From Comamonadaceae bacterium UBA4962 (GTDB lineage: Bacteria > Pseudomonadota > Gammaproteobacteria > Burkholderiales > Burkholderiaceae_C), in the NCBI GenBank assembly GCA_002397315.1, contig DHAE01000029.1, positions 83,053 through 147,052 of the forward strand: a stretch of 64,000 nucleotides of DNA, given 5' to 3'. The notes beneath the pieces are model-generated. The model was not told where the DNA came from. It did no database searches and worked only from the letters and a program-made list of their open reading frames with translations. The position numbers and the translations under genes are program-made. This document shows, one piece after another, positions 27,261 through 35,527 of this stretch (positions within the stretch are counted from its first letter, which is position 1; each line of letters starts with the position of its first letter).

Positions 27261-27501
27261 GCGCGCTCCCATGCGGGGCCCGGCAGGCGCAGCCGACACC
27301 GCCTGCCCGCGGCACCAGCCCGGCGCTGGCCGGCGCAGCGCGGGCCGGACGGCGCGGCCACGGCAGCCACGGAAACGGAAGAGGCATCGGCAGGCACGGT
27401 CGCTTTTGAACCTTCGCAAACTGCAGGAAACACACCGGAGGCAGGGTTGTGCAGGCGCCGGCGGCGCATGCACCCCACAGTATGGCAAAAGGTAACAAAG
27501 C

Positions 27502-28602
27502 ATGGATTTTTTTACACATCTCTCTCCCTGGCTCGCCACCGCCGTCGCGGCGCTGGTCGCGGTCACCGCCGCAGCCATCGTGCACCGCATCGCTGCGCTG
27601 ATCGCCCTGCGGGCCACGCGCGGCCTGCCGGTACTCCACACGGTGGTGCAGGTGTGCGTTCCGGTGGTGCGCGTGCTGCTGCCGCTGGCGGTGCTGCAGG
27701 TGGTGTGGGTGGCGGCCCCCAACGACCAGGCCTACATCGGCACGGTGCGCCATGCCGGGGGCCTCGCCCTGATCGCTGCGGTGGCGTGGCTGCTGATCAC
27801 GGCGATCGGCGGCCTGGCGGACGGCGTGATCGCGCGCTACCCCGCCGACGTGGAGGACAACCTCACCGCCCGCCGCATCGCCACGCAGGCGCGCGTGCTG
27901 TCGCGCACGGCCATGACCGGGGTTCTGATGGCGGCCCTGGCGCTGATGCTCATGACCTTCCCCGGAGCGCGGCAGGTGGGCGCCAGCCTGCTGGCCTCCG
28001 CGGGCGTGGTCGGCATCGTGGCAGGCCTCGCCGCCCGGCCGGTGTTCAGCAACATGATCGCCGGGCTGCAGATCGCGCTCGCGCAGCCGATCCGCATCGA
28101 CGACGTGCTCATCGTGGAAGGCGAATGGGGGCGCGTGGAAGAGATCACCGGCACCTACGTGGTGCTGCGCATCTGGGACGAGCGGCGGCTCATCATCCCG
28201 CTGCAGTGGTTCATCGAGAACCCGTTCCAGAACTGGACGCGCACCGGCTCGGAGATCCTCGGCACGGTGTTCCTGTACGCCGACTACCGGATGCCGCTGG
28301 ATCCGCTGCGCCAGGAACTCGACCGCATCCTGGCCACCGCCCCGGAATGGGACCAGCGCGTCAAGGTGCTGCAACTCACCGATGTGTCGGAGCGCACCAT
28401 CCAGATCCGCGTGCTGGTGTCGGCACGCTCGTCGGGCCTCGCGTTCGACCTGCGCTGCCGCGTGCGCGAGGCGCTGGTGGCCTTCATGCAGCGCGAGTAC
28501 CCGGATTGCCTGCCGCAGACCCGGGCGCTGCTGGCGGGCGACCAGGAAGCGGCGAAGCCCTCGGCCCCGCCGCACGACATGCCCCCCGCGCAGCGGGTGT
28601 GA
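27502..28602 (+). CDS. MscS-family mechanosensitive ion channel
   Basis: 366 residues. Four predicted membrane helices lie in the first half; the pore helix is ASLLASAGVVGIVAGLAARP followed by VFSNMIAGLQIALAQPIRIDD, the MscS signature. The beta domain (VLIVEGEWGRVEEITGTYV, RLIIPLQWFIENPFQNWTR) and the C-terminal alpha/beta domain complete the fold. These channels release solutes on hypo-osmotic shock. Transcribed divergently from the hybrid kinase across a 241 bp gap in which I see no defined element. Confidence 0.9.
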   Translation: MDFFTHLSPWLATAVAALVAVTAAAIVHRIAALIALRATRGLPVLHTVVQVCVPVVRVLLPLAVLQVVWVAAPNDQAYIGTVRHAGGLALIAAVAWLLITAIGGLADGVIARYPADVEDNLTARRIATQARVLSRTAMTGVLMAALALMLMTFPGARQVGASLLASAGVVGIVAGLAARPVFSNMIAGLQIALAQPIRIDDVLIVEGEWGRVEEITGTYVVLRIWDERRLIIPLQWFIENPFQNWTRTGSEILGTVFLYADYRMPLDPLRQELDRILATAPEWDQRVKVLQLTDVSERTIQIRVLVSARSSGLAFDLRCRVREALVAFMQREYPDCLPQTRALLAGDQEAAKPSAPPHDMPPAQRV

Positions 28603-28637
28603 GGGGCCGCGGCCTCTTGCAGTTCAGGCGCAGCGCG

Positions 28638-29993
28638 TCAGAACAACCGCGACAGGTCGCCCGCTGCAGCGTCGTCCAGCGTCCACAGGCGGCCCAGCAG
28701 CGTCCGTGCGCCGGCATCGCCCAGCACGGGAGATGCCAACTCCAGGAATTTGCCGTCCAGCTCCGCGTCGGACAGCGGCAGTTCCGGATCGCCCTTGCGG
28801 TCCGGCTGCAGCCACACGTGGCGCTGGCCCGCGGTGGTCTCGATCTCCACGCGCGCGGACCGGCGGGCGGGGAACGCGGCGTCGAGCTCCGGGTCCACCA
28901 CCGCCGTGATGCGCCCGATCATCGCGCGCGTCCGGGCATCGGCCAGCCGCTCCGGCGTGTAGGCGTTCAGGCGCACGCTGCCGTGCACCAGCGCCGTGGC
29001 CACCACGAAGCGCAGGCTGAAGCGCGCCTCGTTCTCGGTGGCGGGGTTCTGGTGGCAGGCGATGTCCAGGGCGGGGCCGTAGGTGGCCACGTGCACGCTG
29101 CGGATGTCGTCCGGGCGCAGTCCGTGGCGGCGCACCAGCTCCAGCGCCGCGTCGATCGCGGCGAAGGTGTGGCCGCAGCCGATGTGGTTCTTGAAGGTGA
29201 GGCGCGTGATGTGGAACTCGCGGCCCAGCGTGTCGCCCACCGCGCTCCAGTCCCCGCCCTCGCCCATCGCACGGCCCAGGCCGGCGTCGCCGTCCAGCAC
29301 GTCGCGCGAACCGGTGACGCCCTCGGCCGCCAGTTGCGCGGCCAGCACGCCCGCCTCGGCCGCGCGGCCCGCGTGCAGCGGTTTGGACATCGAATCCATC
29401 CGGAACGCCTGCTGCAGGCCCGCGGCGAAGGTGGCGGCCGTGGCCAGCGCATGGCCGAAGGGCGCGCCGTGCAGCCCGAGCAGCCCGGCGGTGGCCGCCG
29501 CCGCCCCGAAGGTGCCGACCGTGCCGGTGTTGTGCCAGTACCGGTAGTGCGCCCGGCCCAGCGCCACGCCGATGCGGGTGGACACCTCGTAGCCCGCCAC
29601 CACGCCGCGCAGGAAGGCGAGGCCGTCCGCCCCCTGCTGCTGCGCCGTCGCCAGCGCCGCGGCGATGGTCGCCGCGCCGGGGTGGTACATCGCGTCGCGG
29701 AAGCTGTCGTCCACCTCGGCCGCATGGGCCGCCGTACCGTTGAGCAGCGCCGCGGCACGCCAGGTGGCGGCGCGGCCGCCGGGCAGCCGGGCAGCGCCGC
29801 GGTCGAGGTCGTCGGCCAGCACGCGGCGCAACTGCGGCATCGGGTCCACGTCCAGCCCGGGAAACAGCGCCGCGTGCCAGTCGATCACGGCGCGCTTGGC
29901 ATGGTGCAGCACCTCGGCGTCCAGCCGGTGGTCGCGGAAATCGGTGGCATGACGCGCGAAAACGTCGATCGGATGCATGGTGCGATGGTCCAT
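28638..29993 (-). CDS. MmgE/PrpD-family protein
   Basis: 451 residues. The family includes 2-methylcitrate dehydratase and cis-aconitate decarboxylase. Visible family blocks are the helical N-terminal part (VIDWHAALFPG), ATWRAAALLNGTAAHAAEVDD, HNTGTVGTFGAAAATA and KNHIGCGHTFAAIDAALEL with the active-site region. It begins 3 bp after the acyl-CoA synthetase stop and closes the catabolic operon. The role could be dehydration, isomerisation or decarboxylation of a dicarboxylate or tricarboxylate. 2-Methylcitrate itself is unlikely because no prpB or prpC is nearby. Confidence 0.82.
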   Translation of the reverse strand: MDHRTMHPIDVFARHATDFRDHRLDAEVLHHAKRAVIDWHAALFPGLDVDPMPQLRRVLADDLDRGAARLPGGRAATWRAAALLNGTAAHAAEVDDSFRDAMYHPGAATIAAALATAQQQGADGLAFLRGVVAGYEVSTRIGVALGRAHYRYWHNTGTVGTFGAAAATAGLLGLHGAPFGHALATAATFAAGLQQAFRMDSMSKPLHAGRAAEAGVLAAQLAAEGVTGSRDVLDGDAGLGRAMGEGGDWSAVGDTLGREFHITRLTFKNHIGCGHTFAAIDAALELVRRHGLRPDDIRSVHVATYGPALDIACHQNPATENEARFSLRFVVATALVHGSVRLNAYTPERLADARTRAMIGRITAVVDPELDAAFPARRSARVEIETTAGQRHVWLQPDRKGDPELPLSDAELDGKFLELASPVLGDAGARTLLGRLWTLDDAAAGDLSRLF

Positions 29994-29996
29994 GGC

Positions 29997-32105
29997 TCAG
30001 CCCAGCACCAGCACGCCGTCGGCCGCGCACACGCCCTGCCCTTCCGGCAGCACGAAGACCGGGTTGATCTCGGCCTCGGCCACGCGCGCTCCCAGTGCCG
30101 CCGCCATCGCGGAGAAGGCGACGATGGCGTCCACCAGCGCGGGCACGTCGGCCCGGGGCCGGCCGCGGAAGCCGTCCAGCAACGGCCAGGTCTTGAGCGA
30201 CCGGGCCATGTCCAGCGCATCGCCGGGGGCCAGCGGGCACAGGCGCCCGTCCTGTTCGGGCAGCAGCCGCAGGGCCGTGTCCTGGAACAGCTCGGCCGTG
30301 ACGCCGCCCATGCCCAGCAGCACGGCCGTGCCCAGCGCATCGCGGTGCAGGCCGAGGATCAGTTCGGTGCCGCCCGCCACCATCTGCTGCACCAGGAAGC
30401 GCTGCGGGCGCTCGCCGGCGCGGGCCTCGACCTCGTCCGCCATCCGGCCGAGCCGCTCGCCGATCGCTTCCGGCGCGAGTCCCACGGCCACCCCGCCCAC
30501 GTCGCTCTTGTGCGTGATGTGCGACGACAGGATCTTCAGCACCACGCGCCCGCCGAGTTCACGTGCGGCCGCTTCCGCCTCTGCGGCGGTGCGCACCACG
30601 CGCTCGGACGCGCAGGGCACGCCGAAGCGGGAGAACACGGCCTTGGCCTCGGCTTCGTCCAGCGCGCCGGCGGACAGGTGGTCCATGCCGGCCATGCCAG
30701 TAGATGCCGGCGCTACCGCCGCCTGGGCGGGTTCCTCGAAGGCGGCGACCTGCAGCATGCCGGCCAGCGCCGCGGTGCAGCTCTCGGCCGCCGCGAAAGC
30801 CGGCACGCCGCGGCGCATCAGCAGCGCGCCGATCTCCGGTGCATGCGGGCTCACGTACGCCAGCACGGGCTTGCCGGAATCGGGCAGGCAATCCTGGATG
30901 GCGCCGGCCAGCAGCTCGGGCATGGCCAGGCTGGAGGAGCCCACGATGATCACCAGCGCGTCGTAGGTGGGGCTGGCCAGCAGCGCGCGGATCGCGCCGC
31001 GCAGCAGGTCCGGTCGCAGCCCGGCCAGCGTCACGTCGATCGGGTTGCGGTCCAGCACCGCCTCGCTGCCGGTCTGCAGGTCGCGCAGCGCCTGCGCGGT
31101 GGCGGCATCGGGTGCGGGGGTTTCGAAGCCGGCCACGCCCAGGTCGTCGGACACCAGCGTGCCCGCCCCGCCCGTGGACGTGAGGATCGCCACCCGCCGC
31201 CCGTGCAGCCGGCGGCCGGTGGCGAGCGCCGCCGGAATGTCCAGCAGATCGGAGAAACTTTTCGCCCGGATCACGCCCACCTGGCGGAACAGCGCGTCGT
31301 ACATGCGGTCGGCGCCGGCCATCGCGCCGGTGTGCGAAACGGCCGCCTGCGCGCCGGCTTCGGACCGCCCGATCTTGAACGCGACCACCGGCTTGCCGGC
31401 GCGCGCCGCCTTCAGGCACGCCGCACGGAAGCGCGCCGGGTGGCGCACGGTCTCGATGTAGAGCGCGATCACCTGCGTGGCCGGGTCGTCTGCCAGATGG
31501 TCGATGAAATCCGCGAGCTCCAGGTCCACCTCGTTGCTGGTGGCGATCAGCTTCGACAGCCCGATGCCCCGTGCCGCGGCGCGCGACAGCAGCGAGCCCA
31601 GGATGCCGCCGCTCTGCGACACCACACCGATGCCGCCCACGGGGAACTCGTCCATCTCCAGCGCGCCGGAGGGCGAGAGCACGATGCCGTCCGTGAGGTT
31701 GACCAGGCCGATGGTGTTGGGCCCGAGGATGCGCATGGAGCCCGCGGCCTCCACCAGCTGCTGCTGGCGGCGCGCGCCCTCCTCGCCGGTCTCGGTGTAG
31801 CCGCTGGCCAGCACGATGGCGGCCGCGCAGCCGCGCCCGGCGAGCTCTTTCACCGCCTGGTGCGCGCGCTCGGCGCCCAGCAGCACCACGGCCACGTCGG
31901 GCACCTCGGGCAACGAGGCCACGTCGGGATAGCAGGGCAGATCGCCGATGCGGTCCACCTTGGGATTCACGGGCAGGATGCGGCCCGCATAGCCGTGCTT
32001 GCGCAGGTAGGCCACCGGCCGCCCCGAGGTCTTGCCCGGATCGGCCGATGCGCCGATCACGGCCACGCTGCGCGGCGACAGGAGCTTGGCGATCGCTTCG
32101 CTCAT
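29997..32105 (-). CDS. Acyl-CoA synthetase, NDP-forming type (acetate-CoA ligase family)
   Basis: 702 residues. Domain order is the classic fused form: CoA-binding Rossmann domain (SVAVIGASADPGKTSGRP), succinyl-CoA-ligase-like domain (GVVSQSGGILGSLLSRAA, where the Gly-rich loop sits), then an ATP-grasp domain with VVLKILSSHITHKSDVGGV and AEINPVFVLPEG at the C terminus. Such enzymes form acyl-CoA from an acid, CoA and ATP, giving ADP and phosphate. It lies between the enoyl-CoA hydratase (4 bp gap) and the MmgE/PrpD gene (3 bp gap), so it likely activates the substrate of that pathway. Confidence 0.87.
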   Translation of the reverse strand: MSEAIAKLLSPRSVAVIGASADPGKTSGRPVAYLRKHGYAGRILPVNPKVDRIGDLPCYPDVASLPEVPDVAVVLLGAERAHQAVKELAGRGCAAAIVLASGYTETGEEGARRQQQLVEAAGSMRILGPNTIGLVNLTDGIVLSPSGALEMDEFPVGGIGVVSQSGGILGSLLSRAAARGIGLSKLIATSNEVDLELADFIDHLADDPATQVIALYIETVRHPARFRAACLKAARAGKPVVAFKIGRSEAGAQAAVSHTGAMAGADRMYDALFRQVGVIRAKSFSDLLDIPAALATGRRLHGRRVAILTSTGGAGTLVSDDLGVAGFETPAPDAATAQALRDLQTGSEAVLDRNPIDVTLAGLRPDLLRGAIRALLASPTYDALVIIVGSSSLAMPELLAGAIQDCLPDSGKPVLAYVSPHAPEIGALLMRRGVPAFAAAESCTAALAGMLQVAAFEEPAQAAVAPASTGMAGMDHLSAGALDEAEAKAVFSRFGVPCASERVVRTAAEAEAAARELGGRVVLKILSSHITHKSDVGGVAVGLAPEAIGERLGRMADEVEARAGERPQRFLVQQMVAGGTELILGLHRDALGTAVLLGMGGVTAELFQDTALRLLPEQDGRLCPLAPGDALDMARSLKTWPLLDGFRGRPRADVPALVDAIVAFSAMAAALGARVAEAEINPVFVLPEGQGVCAADGVLVLG

Positions 32106-32109
32106 CGCA

Positions 32110-32901
32110 TCACTCCTTGCCGGCCGTCTTGGCCAGGAACGCTTCCACCGAGGCGCGGTGCTCGCTGCTGGTGTAGCAGATGCCCTGCGCCTGGCTGCCC
32201 TGCGCGAACACGTCGTGCGACGAGAGCTCGAAGCTCTGGTTCAGGATCGTCTTGGTGAGCGCCAGCGCCGTGGACGAGGCCGCGGACAGCTCCTGCGCCC
32301 AGGCCTGCGCATCGGCGAGCAGCGACTCCGCGGACACCTTGCGGTCCACGATGCCCAGCGCCAGGGCCTCGTCCACCTTCACCTGCCGGCCGGTGAAGAT
32401 CAGCTCCTTGGCACGCGGCAGGCCCACGCGGCGCGGCAGGAAGTACATGCCGCCGCCGTCCGGGATGATGCCGCGGTGGATGTACGACCAGGTGAAGCTG
32501 GCCCACTCGCTGGCGACGATGAAATCGCAGGCCAGCGCCGTGTCCGCGCCCAGGCCCGAGGCCGCGCCGTTGACCGCGGCGATCACCGGCTTGGGCATGG
32601 TGTGCAGCAGGGCCTGCACGTGGTGCACCCGCTGCTGCCGGTGCCAGCCGTTGAAACCCACCTCCCCGGCCGGCGCGTTCATGCGCTTCTGCATGCCGCT
32701 GATGTCCCCGCCCGCGCAGAAGCCCTTGCCCGCCCCGGTCAGCACCAATGCCTTGATGGCCTTGTCCGCCGCCACGCGTTCCAGCGCATCGCAGAACTCG
32801 GTGCGCATGTCGTCGCTCATCGCATTGCGCTTGTCCGGGCGGTTGAGGGTGAGGGTCGCCACCGTGCCGGCGACCTGCAGATCGATCAGTGCGTAATCCA
32901 T
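32110..32901 (-). CDS. Enoyl-CoA hydratase/isomerase family protein
   Basis: 263 residues from ATG 32901. The crotonase fold is shown by LTLNRPDKRNAM, the oxyanion-hole segment GKGFCAGGDISGM and AAVNGAASGLGADTALACD. One acidic residue usual for hydration may correspond to GIIPDGGGMYFLPR. Second gene of the operon after the Bug receptor and before the acyl-CoA synthetase. It would add water to, or isomerise, an unsaturated acyl-CoA made by the next enzyme. Substrate not known. Confidence 0.87.
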   Translation of the reverse strand: MDYALIDLQVAGTVATLTLNRPDKRNAMSDDMRTEFCDALERVAADKAIKALVLTGAGKGFCAGGDISGMQKRMNAPAGEVGFNGWHRQQRVHHVQALLHTMPKPVIAAVNGAASGLGADTALACDFIVASEWASFTWSYIHRGIIPDGGGMYFLPRRVGLPRAKELIFTGRQVKVDEALALGIVDRKVSAESLLADAQAWAQELSAASSTALALTKTILNQSFELSSHDVFAQGSQAQGICYTSSEHRASVEAFLAKTAGKE

Positions 32902-32974
32902 GGTGTTGCCGGGTGAGTCCGGTCGTCGATTGATGGAAGATTCAAGAAAAATGGATGGATGGATGGGTGCGCGC

Positions 32975-33958
32975 TCAGTCGGGCTTGATGCCGTTCTGCT
33001 GGACGATGCGGGCCCAGCGCTGCTCCTCGGCCTGCACGTAGGTATCCAGCTCGGCCGGATCGCCCGCATTGATCACCAGCCCTTCGTGTTCGATCTTGCG
33101 CACGAAGTCGGGTGCGCGCGCCGCCTTGCGGGCCGCGGCGTTCAGCCGCTCGATCACCGGGGCCGGCGTGCCCGCGGGCACGTAGAGGCCGTACCAGCTC
33201 TCCACCAGGTAGCCGGGCACCGTGGCGGCCACGGTGGGCACGCCCTTGAAGGCGGCCGAGGGCTCGGCGGTGGTGACGCCCAGCGCCCGCAGCTTGCCGC
33301 CGTCGATGAACGGCGACACCGCTGCCGCCGTGGCGAACATCATGTCCACCTGGCCGCCCAGCAGGTCGGTCAGCGCCGGGCCGGCACCGCGGTAGGGGAT
33401 GTGGCTGAGGCGCACCTTGGCCAGGTTGGCGAACATCTCTCCGGCCAGGTGCGCCGACGTGCCCGCGCCCTGGGAGGCGAAGGTCAGCTTGCCCGGCTGC
33501 GCGCGCGCCGCGGCCAGCACGTCCGCCACGGTCTTGTAGGGGCTGTCCGGGCGCACCACCAGCACGTTCGGGCCGCGCCCGATCAGGACCACCGGGGCGA
33601 ACGCCTTGTTGCTGCCGTAGGGCAGCTTCGGCTGCAGCGCCGGGTTGATCGCGTGGGCGAACGACGCGACCACCACCGAATAGCCATCCGGCGCGCTCTT
33701 GGCCACGTTGTCCGTGCCGATCATCGTGCCGGCACCCGGCTTGTTCTCCACGATGACGGGCTGGCCCAGGTCCTTGGACATCTCCGCGCCCAGCGTGCGG
33801 GCGATCAGGTCCGTGCCGCCGCCGGGAGCGAACGGCACCACGAAGCGCACGGGCTTCTCGGGAAAGGCCGCGAGGGCCGGGCTGGCGGCGGCCGCGAGGA
33901 CGGCAGCGCACAGCGCGAAGGACAGTGCGCCCCGGCGGGCAGCGAAAAATGCGGGCAT
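32975..33958 (-). CDS. Bug/TctC-type periplasmic solute receptor
   Basis: 327 residues from ATG 33958, with a signal peptide ending near SPALA. The mature part starts FPEKPVRFVVPFAPGGGTD, the hallmark of the Bug family, and continues with GQPVIVENKPGAGTMIG and the LSHIPYRGAGPALTDLLGG segment that lines the carboxylate pocket. Bug receptors bind small carboxylates for tripartite tricarboxylate transporters; no TctAB membrane genes are nearby, which is common for this family in betaproteobacteria. First gene of the operon and divergent from the IclR regulator, which probably controls it. Confidence 0.9.
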   Translation of the reverse strand: MPAFFAARRGALSFALCAAVLAAAASPALAAFPEKPVRFVVPFAPGGGTDLIARTLGAEMSKDLGQPVIVENKPGAGTMIGTDNVAKSAPDGYSVVVASFAHAINPALQPKLPYGSNKAFAPVVLIGRGPNVLVVRPDSPYKTVADVLAAARAQPGKLTFASQGAGTSAHLAGEMFANLAKVRLSHIPYRGAGPALTDLLGGQVDMMFATAAAVSPFIDGGKLRALGVTTAEPSAAFKGVPTVAATVPGYLVESWYGLYVPAGTPAPVIERLNAAARKAARAPDFVRKIEHEGLVINAGDPAELDTYVQAEEQRWARIVQQNGIKPD

Positions 33959-34171
33959 GGTTTTGTCTCCTGGTTCTGCGGCGGATGCCCCAGGGGCTCC
34001 TGCCGTCCGGGCCGTGGCTCCAATGCCCGGCTCCTGGTCCCGAAGCTTGAGGCCCGCCCCGGGAATTGGGAAGACGCCCATTCCAACCTTTGAAACTGCC
34101 GGAGCTGCTCACGCGTGCATCCGATGCGCGGAAATGCCCCACCGGTCCCCGGCGCGAGCGACACTCGCCCC

Positions 34172-34960
34172 ATGGACACCACCCGCTCCGCCATCCTTCC
34201 CGACAAACCCGGCCGCTCGCCCGCCAACCGATCGCTGGAGCGCGGCATGGAAGTGCTGCGTGCCTTCCGGCCGGGCTCCGAACTGCTCGGCAACGGCGAA
34301 CTCGCCGAGCGCACCGGGCTCTCCAGAGCCACGGTGAGCCGCCTGACGCAAACCCTGGTGGGCGCGGGCATGCTGCAACTCGATCTGCAGCAGCGCGCCT
34401 ACCGGCTCGCGCCCGCCGTGCTCAGCCTGGCCCACGCCATGCGCAGCGGCTCCAGCGTGCTGGCCGCCGCGGCGCCGGCCATGCGCGCCCTGGCGGAAAG
34501 CCGGCGCATCAACGTCGGCCTGGCCGCGCCCGACCGCGACGAGATGGTGTACCTGGAATCCATCCGCTACAGCCGCCGGATCGTGCTGCGGCACGTCGTC
34601 TCCGGCCAGCGCGTGCCGATGGAGCTGACGTCCCTCGGCCGCGCCTACCTCGCCGTCGCGCCCGAAGCGCGCCGGCGGGCCCTGCTGGGCAGTTTCCGCC
34701 AGCGCCGCGGACCGAAGGCCTGGGCCCCCATCGCCCACGCGATCGACGAGGCCCGCGCCTCGGTGCGCGACCACGGCTTCTGCGCCGCCGCCTGGCAGCC
34801 CGAGGTGGTCGCCCTCGCCACGCCGCTGGTGCTGGGTCCGGACGCCATCTACGTGCTCAACGTCAGCGTCTCCACCGCGGAGCCGCTGCTGGCGATCGTT
34901 GCGGAACTGCATGCGCCGCTGCTCGCGCTGCGGGACGACGTGCTGCGGGCGCTCGCGTGA
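34172..34960 (+). CDS. IclR-family transcriptional regulator
   Basis: 262 residues. An N-terminal winged helix-turn-helix (SLERGMEVLRAFRPG, ELAERTGLSRATVSRLTQTL) is followed by the effector-binding IclR domain (VYLESIRYSRRIVLRHVVSG, PMELTSLGRAYLA). The start at 34172 gives MDTTRSAI; an upstream ATG at 34115 would add 19 non-conserved residues. Its promoter region is shared with the divergent Bug-acyl-CoA operon, the usual arrangement for a local regulator of that pathway. No clear operator palindrome was recognised in the 213 bp between the starts. Confidence 0.9.
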   Translation: MDTTRSAILPDKPGRSPANRSLERGMEVLRAFRPGSELLGNGELAERTGLSRATVSRLTQTLVGAGMLQLDLQQRAYRLAPAVLSLAHAMRSGSSVLAAAAPAMRALAESRRINVGLAAPDRDEMVYLESIRYSRRIVLRHVVSGQRVPMELTSLGRAYLAVAPEARRRALLGSFRQRRGPKAWAPIAHAIDEARASVRDHGFCAAAWQPEVVALATPLVLGPDAIYVLNVSVSTAEPLLAIVAELHAPLLALRDDVLRALA

Positions 34961-35050
34961 ACGGATGGGCCGCGCAGCCAGGGCCAGGGCCACGGTCGGA
35001 GCCCGGGCAGCGCCAATAATCGGCAGTTCCGCCACCTGACGGACACCCTC

Positions 35051-35494
35051 ATGCACACGCTCTGGTTCCTGCTGCTCCTGCCCCTCTTCTGGCTCAACGC
35101 CTGCCGGATGCTCGCCGCACGTTCGGGCTGGCGCACACTCGCGGCCCGCTTTCCGCAGCATGCGCCTCCCGGCGGCGAGACCGTCCGCTTCGCCTCGGCC
35201 CGGATGGGGCGTGTGCACGGCATGCCGATCCATTTCGCGCACTGCCTGACGGTGGCCGCAGGGCCCGAAGGGCTGTCGCTGTCCGCACCATGGTTCGTGT
35301 TCTTCCACCGTCCGCCGATCACCGTGCCGTGGCCGCAGGTGGAGGCGGTGGAGCCCGCGGGAGACTCCGGGAATGTGCGCGTGCGGCTGCGCGCGGACGG
35401 GGACGGGGACGGACCGGCGGAATTCTTCCTGATGGGGCGTGCCGGCCAGCTGGCCATGGCCGCGTTCGGCGGGCGCGGGACCTCGGCGCCATAG
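35051..35494 (+). CDS. Conserved hypothetical small membrane-anchored protein
   Basis: 147 residues. The N terminus is a single membrane helix (WFLLLLPLFWLNA) followed by about 125 soluble residues. The second half (LTVAAGPEGLSLSAPWFVFF, PITVPWPQVEAVEP) reads like a small beta-sandwich of the type seen in PH-like bacterial proteins, but I do not recognise a family. It lies alone between the IclR gene and the convergent EAL gene. Confidence 0.55.
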   Translation: MHTLWFLLLLPLFWLNACRMLAARSGWRTLAARFPQHAPPGGETVRFASARMGRVHGMPIHFAHCLTVAAGPEGLSLSAPWFVFFHRPPITVPWPQVEAVEPAGDSGNVRVRLRADGDGDGPAEFFLMGRAGQLAMAAFGGRGTSAP

Positions 35495-35527
35495 CCCGGC
35501 CCTGCGGCTGGACGAGGGCCGGGCGGC

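Noticed and set aside
28638..29993. 2-Methylcitrate dehydratase (prpD) of propionate metabolism
   Set aside because: The MmgE/PrpD family fits but no prpB, prpC or acnD is next to it; the CoA synthetase and crotonase neighbours suggest another substrate.
27069..32258. A single 1729-codon open frame on the + strand
   Set aside because: It runs across the MscS gene in another frame and antisense to three well-supported genes. The translation is Arg/Ala/His-rich without domains, a typical high-GC antisense artefact.
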